A DNA stretch of 64,000 nt from Diadophis punctatus similis (Eukaryota > Chordata > Lepidosauria > Squamata > Dipsadidae), in contig JALIGW010000001.1 in the NCBI GenBank assembly GCA_023053685.1, positions 70,275,740 to 70,339,739 on the forward strand, written 5' to 3'. Shown here piece after piece: positions 1-9,730 of the stretch. The notes under the pieces are model-generated. The model searched no databases. It was given only the letters and a program-made list of their open reading frames with translations, and was not told where the DNA came from. A program made the position numbers and the translations under genes. Each line of letters begins with the position of its first letter. Within the stretch, counting starts at the first letter, position 1.

Positions 1-307
1 TTTTGTGGGTGTGGCTTGCCAGCCATGTGACCGGGTGGACGTGGGCCTTGGGAGCTTGGCAGCAGCCGGAGAAGCGGGGGGGCATTGCCCACCCGCAACG
101 CAGCCCCCCGCAGCGGGAGCAGCAAGACCACGGCAGTGGTTCTTCTAGGAGGCTCCGTCCGGCCTGAATGCTTCTCCCCATTCGATGATCCTAGGCTCCT
201 GCCGCCCGTTCCCCCTCCTCTCAGCAGCTCGAGAAGCCTCGAACGTGCGAAAATGCCTGGGATCATCACCGCGCGTTCGTGGCCTCTCGGACTGCTGAAG
301 GGAGGGG
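1..307. other. Left flank of DIRS-A, probably part of a hAT-type repeat
   Basis: GC-rich sequence starting with TTTTGTGGGTGTGGCTTG, similar to the GTGGGTGTGG run just inside the hAT-type element at 24070-24285. Its partner on the other side of DIRS-A (6284-6557) ends in the family's CCCACCACTG terminus. DIRS-A therefore seems to sit inside an older hAT-type element whose left end lies outside the window. The short open frame at 85-330 looks accidental. Confidence 0.4.
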
Positions 308-346
308 AATGGGCGTTTACTTACCTTTGATACGCCCGTTCTCGTT

Positions 347-462
347 GGTTGAAGCCAGCATTCAGTGAGGGTTGTCCACAGCCAATCACATCAAGGGCTG
401 AGTCTGTCAATCAAAACTGAGCCTCTGTCCTCCTCCTCCTTGGATATTGGCCCAGTTTAGAC
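347..462. repeat. DIRS-A left inverted terminal repeat
   Basis: About 116 bp from GGTTGAAGCCAGCATTCAG to GGCCCAGTTTAGAC, repeated inverted at 6156-6271 with a difference or so (TTGGATATT against TTAGATATT). The unique outer piece 308-346 holds a short dyad: GGGCGT at 311-316 against ACGCCC at 332-337. Confidence 0.9.
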
Positions 463-674
463 GAAGCTGAAAGACAGACTTGACGTGGCAAGAAACAGTG
501 TTAACCGAACAAAAGGAATACACTGCACCTGTGAGAAAGTAAGTCACACCACAGACTGCTGAATGAAGTAACAAAAAACCTGATTTATTAAACCACAAGT
601 AATAGTGTAAGAACAGTATAGAACGTATTCAATAAAAAACCAAGAACATAAGAACCAAGAACATAAGGGAGGGT
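463..674 (-). other. DIRS-A 3' noncoding segment
   Basis: AT-rich stretch between the left inverted repeat and the ICR. On the minus strand it contains AATAAA (plus-strand 584-589), a plausible polyadenylation signal for the element's transcript. No coding potential recognised. Confidence 0.45.
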
Positions 675-767
675 CTGAATGCTGGCTTCAACCAACGAGA
701 ACGGGCGTATCAAAGGTAAGTAAACGCCCATTCTCCATTGGAGGTTGAAGCCAGCATTCAGTGAGGG
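675..767. repeat. DIRS-A internal complementary region (ICR)
   Basis: The first part (675-730) is the reverse complement of the element's left end; the second (731-767) is the reverse complement of its right end. They meet at CGCCCA/TTCTCC. This is the classic DIRS arrangement thought to template repair of both ends through a circular intermediate. Confidence 0.88.
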
Positions 768-829
768 ACATACCCAAGCAGCTAGTCCCGAGGGAGGGCA
801 ACTAATCACCCACTCCTCCCCAGTGTCTA

Positions 830-2128
830 CTAGGACAGAGGCACAGCAACCTGTTGAAGCACTCGCCTGCCGAAGGCTGTCTCTGTAGAAGCATAAGAAT
901 CAATTTTATAATGGCGTATAAACTGAGTGGGGGAAACCCAAGTGGCAGCCCTACACACTTCCTCAAGTGAAGCCCGAGTCTTCCATGCAGCTGACGTGGC
1001 AGCACTGCGGGTGGAATGGGCCGTGATAGTCTCTGGTACCGGCTTTCCAGCTGAGCTATAAGCCCTGGTAATTGTGGCTCTGATCCACCTCCCTATGGTA
1101 GGAGATGAAACTTTAAGCCCCATGGAACGGGGAATGAAGGCAATAAACAGGGCCTCTGATTTACGAAAAGCCGAAGTACGGTTGATATAAGCCTTCAAGG
1201 CCCGCCTCACGTCCAGAGTATGCCACTGACGCTCTCTAGGATGACGTGGGTGGGCACAGAAGGACGGGAGAATGATTTCCTGGGAACGGTGAAAAAAGGA
1301 ATTCACTTTGGGAAGGAAGGAAGGGTCTAGACGGAGGACCACTCTGTCTGGATGGAAAATGCAAAGGTCCTGCCGAATAGAGAGAGCTGAGAGCTCGGAG
1401 ATACGTCTGGCTGATGTAATAGCCACGAGGAAGGCTACCTTATAAGACAGAAGGCTGAGGGGCGCCTCTCTTAAAGGTTCAAATGGGGGACCGGTCAGGG
1501 CTTCCAGGACCAGAGGTAGGTCCCAGGTGGGAAAACGGTGCACGACTGGCGGGCAGATGTTAGAGGCTCCTTTAAGAAACCTATGCACCGTGGGCACATG
1601 TGCCAGGGAGGGGCAATTTGGACAAGAAAGAACAGTGGAGAGTGCAGCCAGTTGCCGTCTAAGGGTGTTAGGAGCCAACCCCAAATTTAGTCCTTTCTTA
1701 AGGAAGCGGAGTAGGAGCGGAATGGGCACATAAAGAGGGGAAATCCCCTCTAGACTGCACCACTCACAGAAAGCCTTCCAGGTGTTTTGATACACCCTGT
1801 TAGTGGAAGGACGCCTGGAGGCCAAGATGACTTCAATGGTGTCCAGATCATAGTGTTGCCGCTTTAGGACCTCCCGCTCAACCGCCATGCGGTCAAGCGT
1901 AACCAGTGCGGGTCTGGGTAAACCACTTCCCCCTGTTGGAGCAGATCCGGAAGGGGGGGCAGTCTCCACGGGTGCCCTCGGGACAGGAAAAGGAGATCCC
2001 CGAACCAAACCCTGCGTGGCCAGTGAGGGGCAATTAGAATCACCTCCGCAGAATGTTTTAATACTTTCTGGATGACCCTGGATAGCAGAGGGAGGGGAGG
2101 GAAGGCATACAGGAGTCCCTGGGGCCAA
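830..2128 (-). CDS. DIRS-A tyrosine recombinase (integrase)
   Basis: 432-codon frame ending about 60 bp before the ICR. Tyrosine recombinases cut and rejoin DNA through a covalent tyrosine link; in DIRS elements they insert a circular DNA copy. The core-binding part follows RRPSTNRVYQNTWKAFC (about residues 105-121). Catalytic residues visible are Arg241/242 in ITSARRISEL, His371 and Arg374 in HSTRSAATS, Trp397, and the nucleophile Tyr407 in FIRHYKID. The first 80 residues overlap the RT frame and look like shadow coding. An ATG at 1888 (residue 81, MAVEREVLKR) lies 25 bases before the end of the RT frame and is the more likely functional start, unless a frameshift joins it to RT. The frame is -1 relative to RT and equal to gag. 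No inactivating change seen. Confidence 0.9.
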   Translation of the reverse strand: MAPGTPVCLPSPPSAIQGHPESIKTFCGGDSNCPSLATQGLVRGSPFPVPRAPVETAPPSGSAPTGGSGLPRPALVTLDRMAVEREVLKRQHYDLDTIEVILASRRPSTNRVYQNTWKAFCEWCSLEGISPLYVPIPLLLRFLKKGLNLGLAPNTLRRQLAALSTVLSCPNCPSLAHVPTVHRFLKGASNICPPVVHRFPTWDLPLVLEALTGPPFEPLREAPLSLLSYKVAFLVAITSARRISELSALSIRQDLCIFHPDRVVLRLDPSFLPKVNSFFHRSQEIILPSFCAHPRHPRERQWHTLDVRRALKAYINRTSAFRKSEALFIAFIPRSMGLKVSSPTIGRWIRATITRAYSSAGKPVPETITAHSTRSAATSAAWKTRASLEEVCRAATWVSPTQFIRHYKIDSYASTETAFGRRVLQQVAVPLS

Positions 2129-3852
2129 GGTGAGCGCAGGGCGTCGACTGCTTCTGCGCCTTCCGTCGGGAAGCGAGAGTAGAACCGGCTGAGCTGTGCA
2201 TTCTGTGGGGTAGCAAACAGATCAATTAAAGGTAAACCAAATCTATGAACAATCTCCTGAAACACCCCTGGATGTAGCTGCCATTCGGTCTGGTCTAAAT
2301 CCCGACGGCTGAGCCAATCAGCCTGCTTGTTGGCTTCCCCTGAAATATATTCCGCTGAAAGGGAAATAAGGTGTTTCTCTGCCCACAAACCCAGGGACAA
2401 GGCCTCCTCTAACAGGGCCGCTGAGCGTGTTCCCCCCTGCCTATTAACATGGGCTTTTGCCGTGACGTTGTCGGTGAGGACCAACACATGAGAACCTTCT
2501 ATCCTAGTCTTAAAGCTCTTCAAAGCTAAACGGATAGTGCGCAGTTCTAGTAGGTTAATGGGGCAATTGGATTCCTCCCTAGACCAGGTGCCCTGGGCCA
2601 GTTGGCCCTGAATATGTGCCCCCCAGCCTGAGAGGCTGGCATCAGTGGTTACTGTAATTCTATCTGGTAGGAGGAAGGAAGAGCCTTCTTTCAAGGCTGA
2701 GGATGTCCACCAAACTAGGGAATGTCTAACTTGAGAGGGCAAACGAACCCAAACTGCAGGGGGGGACTGACCCGGGGGTATAAGTGGAAGTAAGAACCAC
2801 TGCAATCTACGGGAGTGCAACCGTGCCCAGGGCACGATATCGATGCACGATATCATTTTCCCCAGTAGCGTGGCCAACAGGCCCAGAGAAACTGAGGGAC
2901 AGCGGCTGATGTTAGCTATGATGACCCTGATGCTGTCCTGCCGTTCGGGGGATAGGAAAACCTTGCACTGCTGGGAATCAATAATTGAGCCCAGATGAAG
3001 AATTGAGGTACTAGGCACCAGACAGCTCTTACTGTGGTTGACCGAGAAGCCATGTCGTTGGAGCTCGTCCAGTACGACTTTCACATGGCGCTCTGCCAAG
3101 GACCTGGAAGAAGCCTGAAGCAGAATGTCGTCCAGGTAGCACTGTACCCTAATTCCTAAAGAACGAAGGTGAGCCTCCAATGCCGCCAAGATCTTTGTAA
3201 AAACTCGAGGGGCTGAGGAGAGGCCAAAAGGAAGTGCCCTATACTGGAAGTGTCTTCCAGCAAAACAGAAACGGAGAAACTGCCTGTCAGTAGGTGCTAT
3301 GGGGATGTGGAGATATGCTTCGGAAAGGTCTAAGGAGACCAGATAATCAGCTCTATGGATACCCCTGAGGATAGAACGTAGGGACTGCATTTTGAATTTG
3401 CGATATTTAACAAACTGGTTTAACCTTTTGAGATCAAGTATAGGTCGCCAATCCCCGGAGGGTTTTGGAACCAGAAAAAGTATTGAGTATACTCCTGTTC
3501 CTCTCTGTTCCCTAGGTACCGGTTCAATGGCCCTAATCTCCAGGAGATGGCGAATGGCCTGTTCCATTAAGCTGCGCTTTTCTGGAACTCCGGAAACGTG
3601 ACAGGGTATAAAACTTGGAGTGGGCTGTGACCAAAATTCCAATGATAACCCAAACCGGATAGTTTGTCTAACCCAGGCATCCTGAGTGGTCACTTCCCAG
3701 GTATCTGCAAACCTGGCTAGTCTACCACCAATTGGGAAATCCTGAAATAAATTATTTGCCTCGTCTGGAAAACTTGTTACCCCATCCCTTATAGGGACGT
3801 TTGTAAGATCTGCCCCTGGCCGATCTATCCTGGTAAAAGGACCTCTGGCCAT
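1864..3852 (-). CDS. DIRS-A reverse transcriptase / RNase H / methyltransferase-like protein
   Basis: 662 residues. The polymerase domain shows LVSLDLSEAY (Asp175), LPFGLSSAP (207-215) and the catalytic YLDD box (239-242). RNase H follows with Asp404 (TTDASLSGW), Glu436, Asp461 (LTDNVTAKAHVN) and Asp512 (ADWLSR). The C-terminal part (about 541-640: DLFATPQN, YAFPPLP, APHWPRR) matches the Dam-like methyltransferase region known in DIRS elements. The protein would copy element RNA to DNA and remove the RNA strand; the role of the last domain is unproven. The frame overlaps the end of gag by about 100 bases in the +1 frame and the start of the recombinase frame at its other end. There is no aspartic protease domain, as usual in DIRS. 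Confidence 0.92.
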   Translation of the reverse strand: MARGPFTRIDRPGADLTNVPIRDGVTSFPDEANNLFQDFPIGGRLARFADTWEVTTQDAWVRQTIRFGLSLEFWSQPTPSFIPCHVSGVPEKRSLMEQAIRHLLEIRAIEPVPREQRGTGVYSILFLVPKPSGDWRPILDLKRLNQFVKYRKFKMQSLRSILRGIHRADYLVSLDLSEAYLHIPIAPTDRQFLRFCFAGRHFQYRALPFGLSSAPRVFTKILAALEAHLRSLGIRVQCYLDDILLQASSRSLAERHVKVVLDELQRHGFSVNHSKSCLVPSTSILHLGSIIDSQQCKVFLSPERQDSIRVIIANISRCPSVSLGLLATLLGKMISCIDIVPWARLHSRRLQWFLLPLIPPGQSPPAVWVRLPSQVRHSLVWWTSSALKEGSSFLLPDRITVTTDASLSGWGAHIQGQLAQGTWSREESNCPINLLELRTIRLALKSFKTRIEGSHVLVLTDNVTAKAHVNRQGGTRSAALLEEALSLGLWAEKHLISLSAEYISGEANKQADWLSRRDLDQTEWQLHPGVFQEIVHRFGLPLIDLFATPQNAQLSRFYSRFPTEGAEAVDALRSPWPQGLLYAFPPLPLLSRVIQKVLKHSAEVILIAPHWPRRVWFGDLLFLSRGHPWRLPPLPDLLQQGEVVYPDPHWLRLTAWRLSGRS

Positions 3853-5446
3853 ACTGACCTGGGGTTCGGGACAGATTGGAACCCTGGTCAGCCGATCGAA
3901 AGGGCCGTCTAGGATATGGGTTATGACGGAAAGAACCTTTTTTGTTATGAGTTGGAAGGACCTTCCTACGATCTTTTGACTCCACCAGTAGTGGATCTAA
4001 AACTTCCCCAAAAAGGGATTGGCCCGCAATCGGCTTAGAGGCCAAGCGCCATTTTTGGCGAGCATCGGCAGTCCAGTTCTTGAGCCAGTTCACCCTGCGA
4101 CCTGCCGTGGCCGCTGCAATGGACTTTGAAGAAAAGCGTGCTGCCCTGAGTGTAGCATCCGCTGTAAATTGAGTTGCAGCTATGACTTTGTTGAGGTCTT
4201 GATGAATGCGAAGTTCTGATGAGGGAATCAGCTCCTGGAGCTGGCGCAGCCACAAGAGCGACGATCTGGCAAAGAAGGATGCAGAACAGGAAGCGCGAAC
4301 CGCCCAGGCCGAGGCATGGTGGGACTTAAGCAGGAGTTGTTCTAGCCGACGATCATCCGGTTTCAGGAGCTCCTCAGCTTCTCCCGGAATGGGATTTGGA
4401 GAGTGGAGCGCAGCTACCGGGACGTCCACCGATGGAGGTGAGAGTAGGCCCGTCAGTTCAGCCGCCGTATTAAAGAATCTCTTGTCCTGCGCGGAAGGCA
4501 TTGGTCCTGAGGTTGGAGCCACGAACTGACGCTGCACGTTGTCCAGGAATATCTTGGGCGCTGGAATAACATCCAGCTCTGTCACTTCTTCCTCAAAAAC
4601 CGGAACTTTGGTTGAAGAAGTCGCCGCATCTGTTGTTACTGGAGCAGAGGATAAGCCAGCTACATTCCTGGCCTTATGTAGTAAAGACTTGAATAAGGCA
4701 GGTGGGAATAAGCCCACAGAAGTGGGTTGTTCTGGAGCGAGGCCTTCATCCTCTGACAGTGCTGTGGGATCGCACTCACCCTCTTCCAGGGTGGCAGGTC
4801 TGATATCCTCACTGGAATCATCAGAAGAGTCTTCAGCAATGGTTGCTCCCCTGAGGGACTGAGAATGTGCTTGACTAGAAGGTCTGGATGGAATGGCCTG
4901 GGTAGAGGCTTGAATTTGTTGGAATCCAGCTAGGCACTGTTGCACAGTTGCTGCCATGACCATCTGCCAGCTTGGCTGGTCAGGCTGATGTGAAGGGCCC
5001 GCCTGAGAAATCAAGGAGCTGGAGGCCACACTAGCAGGGGGCCTAGCTGCCTGTGTCCAGTCTATGGTGGGAGCAGAGGCCACAGGACAATCAGGCCCAA
5101 ATGCAGAGGCAATTTCCTGGGGATTACCCTGGGCAGATGAGAGCAGGCCCCCTTCCCCCCATACATTGGGGTCTAATAGGTTGGGCGCAGGGACATCCAG
5201 GTTGTGGACTTGAGCCTGGACCACTACCTGGTGCTGTGGGGGTGCCATGGCTTCCCCTTGTTGATCAGCCCTGTCCACAATGCGCTGCAGCGCTCGATCG
5301 CGCCTCCTCTCATCCCTTTCTGCAGCTTTTGACCCTTGTTTAGCTTCCACCGGGGCAGGAGTGATCTCCTCCCCGGGATCAGGCCCTTTCTGGGTTTTTG
5401 TTTGGGCCCTCTTCGTCTTCGCCGGAGCTCTTGCAGTCTCCGCCAT
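3752..5446 (-). CDS. DIRS-A gag-like protein
   Basis: 564 residues, first frame of the element, assumed to coat the element RNA. It has a basic, charged N-terminus (with a RRDRALQ motif shared with DIRS-B), a long Gln/Pro/Ser-rich low-complexity middle, a conserved helical region from about residue 330 to 490 (containing ASAWAVRAS, IHQDLNKVIAATQF and KWRLASKPI) and a very basic Arg/Lys/Gly tail that could bind RNA. No zinc knuckle was seen. Its conserved part aligns well by eye with DIRS-B gag (KWRLASKP, SLFG, LDP), which supports the start and the function class. It ends inside the RT frame. Confidence 0.85.
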   Translation of the reverse strand: MAETARAPAKTKRAQTKTQKGPDPGEEITPAPVEAKQGSKAAERDERRRDRALQRIVDRADQQGEAMAPPQHQVVVQAQVHNLDVPAPNLLDPNVWGEGGLLSSAQGNPQEIASAFGPDCPVASAPTIDWTQAARPPASVASSSLISQAGPSHQPDQPSWQMVMAATVQQCLAGFQQIQASTQAIPSRPSSQAHSQSLRGATIAEDSSDDSSEDIRPATLEEGECDPTALSEDEGLAPEQPTSVGLFPPALFKSLLHKARNVAGLSSAPVTTDAATSSTKVPVFEEEVTELDVIPAPKIFLDNVQRQFVAPTSGPMPSAQDKRFFNTAAELTGLLSPPSVDVPVAALHSPNPIPGEAEELLKPDDRRLEQLLLKSHHASAWAVRASCSASFFARSSLLWLRQLQELIPSSELRIHQDLNKVIAATQFTADATLRAARFSSKSIAAATAGRRVNWLKNWTADARQKWRLASKPIAGQSLFGEVLDPLLVESKDRRKVLPTHNKKGSFRHNPYPRRPFRSADQGSNLSRTPGQYGQRSFYQDRSARGRSYKRPYKGWGNKFSRRGK

Positions 5447-6155
<709 letters not shown>

Positions 6156-6271
6156 GTCTAAACTGGGCCAATATCTAAGGAGGAGGAGGACAGAGGCTCA
6201 GTTTTGATTGACAGACTCAGCCCTTGATGTGATTGGCTGTGGACAACCCTCACTGAATGCTGGCTTCAACC
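6156..6271. repeat. DIRS-A right inverted terminal repeat
   Basis: Inverted copy of 347-462. The unique outer piece 6272-6283 completes the small dyad CTCC-AAT-GGAG and the terminal GGAGAA. Confidence 0.9.
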
Positions 6272-6283
6272 TCCAATGGAGAA

Positions 6284-6557
6284 TGGAGATAGCTCCTGCT
6301 GCCCGTTCTTTCAGCATCTCACGCGCTCCCTCAGCCATCCTCCCCTGCTTGGACTCACTGTGGGGTAGGAAGGCAGCGCACGTGCAGTGCCGGAAGCTCG
6401 GCTTCTGGGCATGCGCAGAAGAATTTTTTTTTAATTTACATTTTTTTTAAATGGCGGCGCCCAGGCACTGGCAACCGACCGCACCGGTACTGTGACATCA
6501 CCAGCGGGCCACTACCGGTGCTATAGAGTGGACCGCACTGGTAGGAACCCACCACTG
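6284..6557. mobile_element. Right part of a non-autonomous hAT element split by DIRS-A
   Basis: Ends in GGAACCCACCACTG, the right terminus of the CAGGGGTGGGTTC family found intact elsewhere here. It includes the family's ACATCACCAGCGGG and CTACCGG words and a CATGCGCAGAAG run. The left end lies beyond the window start, so the predicted 8 bp duplication (GAATGCCC at 6558-6565) cannot be checked. Confidence 0.55.
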
Positions 6558-6638
6558 GAATGCCCCATCTACTGGCCAATTTGAACTTGCCAAACCTATC
6601 AGATTCCAATCTTAGATTTCTGCAGTCAATCTCAAACT

Positions 6639-7023
6639 ACAGGTAGACCTTCAACGTACAACAGTTTGATTAGTAACTGTTCAAAGTTACAAAGGCACTG
6701 AAAAAAGTGACTTAAGACTATTTTTCACACTTATGACCATTGCAACATCCCCACGGTCAGAATTACATTTGGAGGCTTCACAGCTGACTCACATTGATGA
6801 TGGTTGCAGTGTCCTGGGGTCATGTGATCCCCTTTTGCAATTTTCTGACCAGCAAAGTCAATGGAGAAACCAGATTCACTTAACAACCGTATTACTAATT
6901 TAACAACTGCAGTGATTCATTTAACAAATGTGGCAAGAAAAGTCATAAAATGGGGCAAATTTCTCACTTAGCAACATGCATTTAGGCTCTATTGTAGTCG
7001 TAAGTTGAGAACTACTGCCTACA
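6639..7023. mobile_element. Squamate dispersed repeat with 'tagtcctcgac'-type inverted ends
   Basis: Begins ACAGGTAGACCTTCAACGTAC and ends GTAAGTTGAGAACTACTGCC, its rough reverse complement. The interior has the family words CTTAACAACCGT, CTGCAGTGATTCA and GGGGTCATGTGATC. Other copies: 7461-7866 and 59445-59831, a half at 53761-53948, relics at 12624-12856 and 18175-18308. Confidence 0.65.
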
Positions 7024-7460
7024 ATAGCAAAGTTTTCTTTCCCTTGAAATAGTCAACAATATCAACATTATTCTACAATGGGGAATCATTCTATATTGAA
7101 TGGTGAATTCCTATTGCTCTTCTGTAGGCCAGATAGTGAAGGACTATAAAAAAAACCCAACAGGCTCCAATCTTCTTGTAGGAGGAGGCAAGATCTTATA
7201 TCCAGATATCACAATGCAGAAAGGTTACCTGGACTATGAGACAAGATTTGCAGCAGCCTCTATATTGGGAACCAGCAATTCAAAAAGGGGAGAGGAAGAA
7301 ATAAAAGGAGAGAGAATTATACATCTCTTTGGCTTTTGTCAAATTAATGTCTAGATACTAAGAAAGCCTTTAGCGGAGTAGTGAAAACTTGTCTCTTACC
7401 CAGCTCAATCTTGCAGCTAAAATATTGCAAGAAAGGCAATAAGGACAGTGTCAAAGCACT
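7024..7460. other. No recognised feature
   Basis: Unique-looking intronic DNA. The 84-codon open frame 7100-7354 (plus strand) resembles no family I know and lacks support. Confidence 0.5.
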
Positions 7461-7866
7461 ACAGGTAGTCCTCGACATATGACCATAATGGCACCTGCCC
7501 AACACGATTGCAATGTCAGTCATGTAACCGACTCAATTTTTTGACCTTTTTTGTAGCAGTTATTAAGCAAATACGGTGGTCATAAAGAGAATGCCACCAC
7601 TGTTAAGCGAACCAATGATTCACTATGGGTATGGAGGTGCTGGTTTTCAGCAAAACCATTGTAAGTGGAAGTCAAGTGATCATAGGATGTTGCAAATGGT
7701 TGTACATGTGGCTGGGATGCCGACCAGCTGAAATTTAGCCACATGACCACAGAGGGAGCCCAACTGTTGGAACTTTGAATCCAGCTCGTAAGTTCTCTTT
7801 TTTAGATTGATCATAACTCTGAACAGTCATTAAGCGACCTGTCATTAGTCGAAGACTATCCGTACA
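7461..7866. mobile_element. Squamate dispersed repeat, 'tagtcctcgac' family
   Basis: Starts ACAGGTAGTCCTCGACATATG and ends TTAGTCGAAGACTATCCGTAC, inverted ends of the same family as 6639-7023. The middle has diverged. Confidence 0.65.
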
Positions 7867-7998
7867 AGCTCTTGACAGATGACACTTCCCTATCCTCATG
7901 GCACAGGAAAACAAGGAGAGCCGTCCGTCAGTGGTAAGCACAAACATGACCATTAAGGAGGTGTGACATAGGAGTCTGGCATTAAGGTATGGTAGCAG

Positions 7999-8334
7999 CA
8001 GGGGTGGGTTCCTCCCAGTTCGGACCGGATCATCCGAACCAGTAGCAACCCGCTGGTGATGTCACTGTCTGTGCTGTTCCGTGCGTGCCACCATCTTTTT
8101 TTTGCATTTTTTGCGAATTTTCCCCTTCCGCGGCTTGAAAAAGGGCCCTCCCTCCCGCCCGAGGGTGAATTCTGACCTTTATTTCTTTGCCCGAAGCACA
8201 GCTGATGAGCTCCTCAACTGTGTTTCGAACTAATTCCTGCTTCTGAGCATGCGCGGAAGTGAAATCGCACAAGGTGACGTGCGTGAAACATCGCAATGCG
8301 AACCGGTGGCGAAGGTAAGTGGAACCCACTCCTG
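7999..8334. mobile_element. Non-autonomous hAT element, family A
   Basis: 336 bp. Ends CAGGGGTGGGTTCC...GGAACCCACTCCTG, flanked by a perfect 8 bp duplication GGTAGCAG (7991-7998 and 8335-8342). The 8 bp size and the CAG...CTG ends are hAT hallmarks. Interior GC-rich with a GAGCATGCGCGGAAG stretch; no transposase. Confidence 0.88.
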
Positions 8335-8342
8335 GGTAGCAG

Positions 8343-9525
8343 ATGCCCTGCGGACATATGGAGAAAGGAACACCCAATTCTTCCTAATCTATCTTCAATA
8401 CTGTAAGACTCAGTCATATCCATTCTCCGTTATAGGCAAATAAATCTTACCATGCTTCTTAAGGATCAGGAACAAACACAATTCCAGAGCCAATATCTTT
8501 GGATTTTCCACCCTGACATTGAGATTACCATCAAACTATCATTGAAGAAAGATTGACCATGCCAGCTCATTCTTAAAGAGTAACAGCTTAGTCCCAGTCA
8601 GTGACTATTTAATTTAACCTCCCAGATATATTGGGATATAACTCCCATAATTTTTATACTAGCCTGGAATTCTCAATTATGTCCAATCATCTGAAAAATA
8701 CCTGCTTAGGGAAAGCTGCTCTAGTTTATGTTTTACAGTGATGTTATTAGATGTTACTTAATTTGTATTACAACTGTAATCAATCTGTGAGCTATCTTGA
8801 CCATCAAACATAAATTATAAGGTCTGATATCAATGTAATGATTGAATAAAAAAGGAAGAAATAGAGAGAACTGAAATGCCACAGCCTTATACACAGGAAA
8901 TAGCAACTTCCAAAGATAAATCAATCACAGTTTTTGCCTTTTAATGAAAGAGTTCAGGCAGTAGAATAGCAATAGAAATAAACACTGTGATAATGATGGT
9001 TGTCAGAGCAATAAACCTATCTTGCTTTGCAGAATTTGCCAATATTTGCTAACTTCTTTGGAAATCACCGTGGAGCATACAAAATATATATATACTAGAT
9101 GAACGTAATTTTTTAAAAAATAAAATAAATATTGGAATGCATCCAGAATTTTTAAACAAACAGGGCTTGGATTGAAACATGCCTGGGTTATACATTCCAC
9201 TCTTTTGGAAACTATCTACCCATTTCTAGAAATCTTAGTTGGTGCCAGGTCCCAAAGTGTTTGAGGAGTAATCAAGCAATCCAAGACCTCTACTATTACC
9301 AGAAGCACTAATGATCAAACCACAGGGTGAAGGCATAGTCACAGTTCAATCAAAAGTTAAAAGTACAGTAAACTCTGCACCTGAGCTGAAGGCTCAAAAG
9401 GTAGAGCAGTAAGGCTGATGGCAACTTTTTTTAAAACCTCTTTTACATTGGCAGTTGAGTCTTTCACAAGTGCAAAATCACCTGCTGTGGAACTTGATTC
9501 TGACATGGTTCTGGTAATAGGCCTA
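8343..9525. other. Mostly unrecognised intronic DNA
   Basis: Contains a decayed hairpin-type MITE at about 8628-8700 (AACTCCCATAATT ... GTCCAATCATCTG). Otherwise AT-rich without features I recognise. Confidence 0.5.
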
Positions 9526-9730
9526 ACTCCCAAGAATCAAGCATCTATGGAAATTCTCATCCATCCAGGTCATGAATGTCTCAGAGGTGCTTTTTCAAAA
9601 GGGTACTGGACATTTGTTTTTCCCTGAATTCTGAAGAAGGTTCTTGGAAGAGAAGGAAAACGTCTTCAAGGAAAAACGAAGCACAGTTGCCTTTTGAAAA
9701 AAGCACCTTTGGGACTCCCAAGAATCAAGC
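9526..9730. mobile_element. Short retroposed insertion with 17 bp target duplication
   Basis: ACTCCCAAGAATCAAGC occurs at 9526-9542 and again, identical, at 9714-9730, flanking about 171 bp. The insert has internal inverted words GGTGCTTTTTCAAAA and TTTTGAAAAAAGCACC and a GAAAACGTCTTCAAGG segment seen in dispersed squamate repeats, possibly a Penelope-like terminal fragment. The long duplication favours LINE-type or Penelope-type insertion. Confidence 0.6.

Noticed and set aside
1527..1733. Plus-strand frames antisense to the DIRS coding regions (also 1887-2075, 3392-3601, 4206-4862, 25377-25869, 26106-27013, 27777-28211, 28428-29738)
   Set aside because: Shadows of conserved minus-strand genes.
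7100..7354. Plus-strand 84-codon frame
   Set aside because: No recognised motif and no supporting signals.
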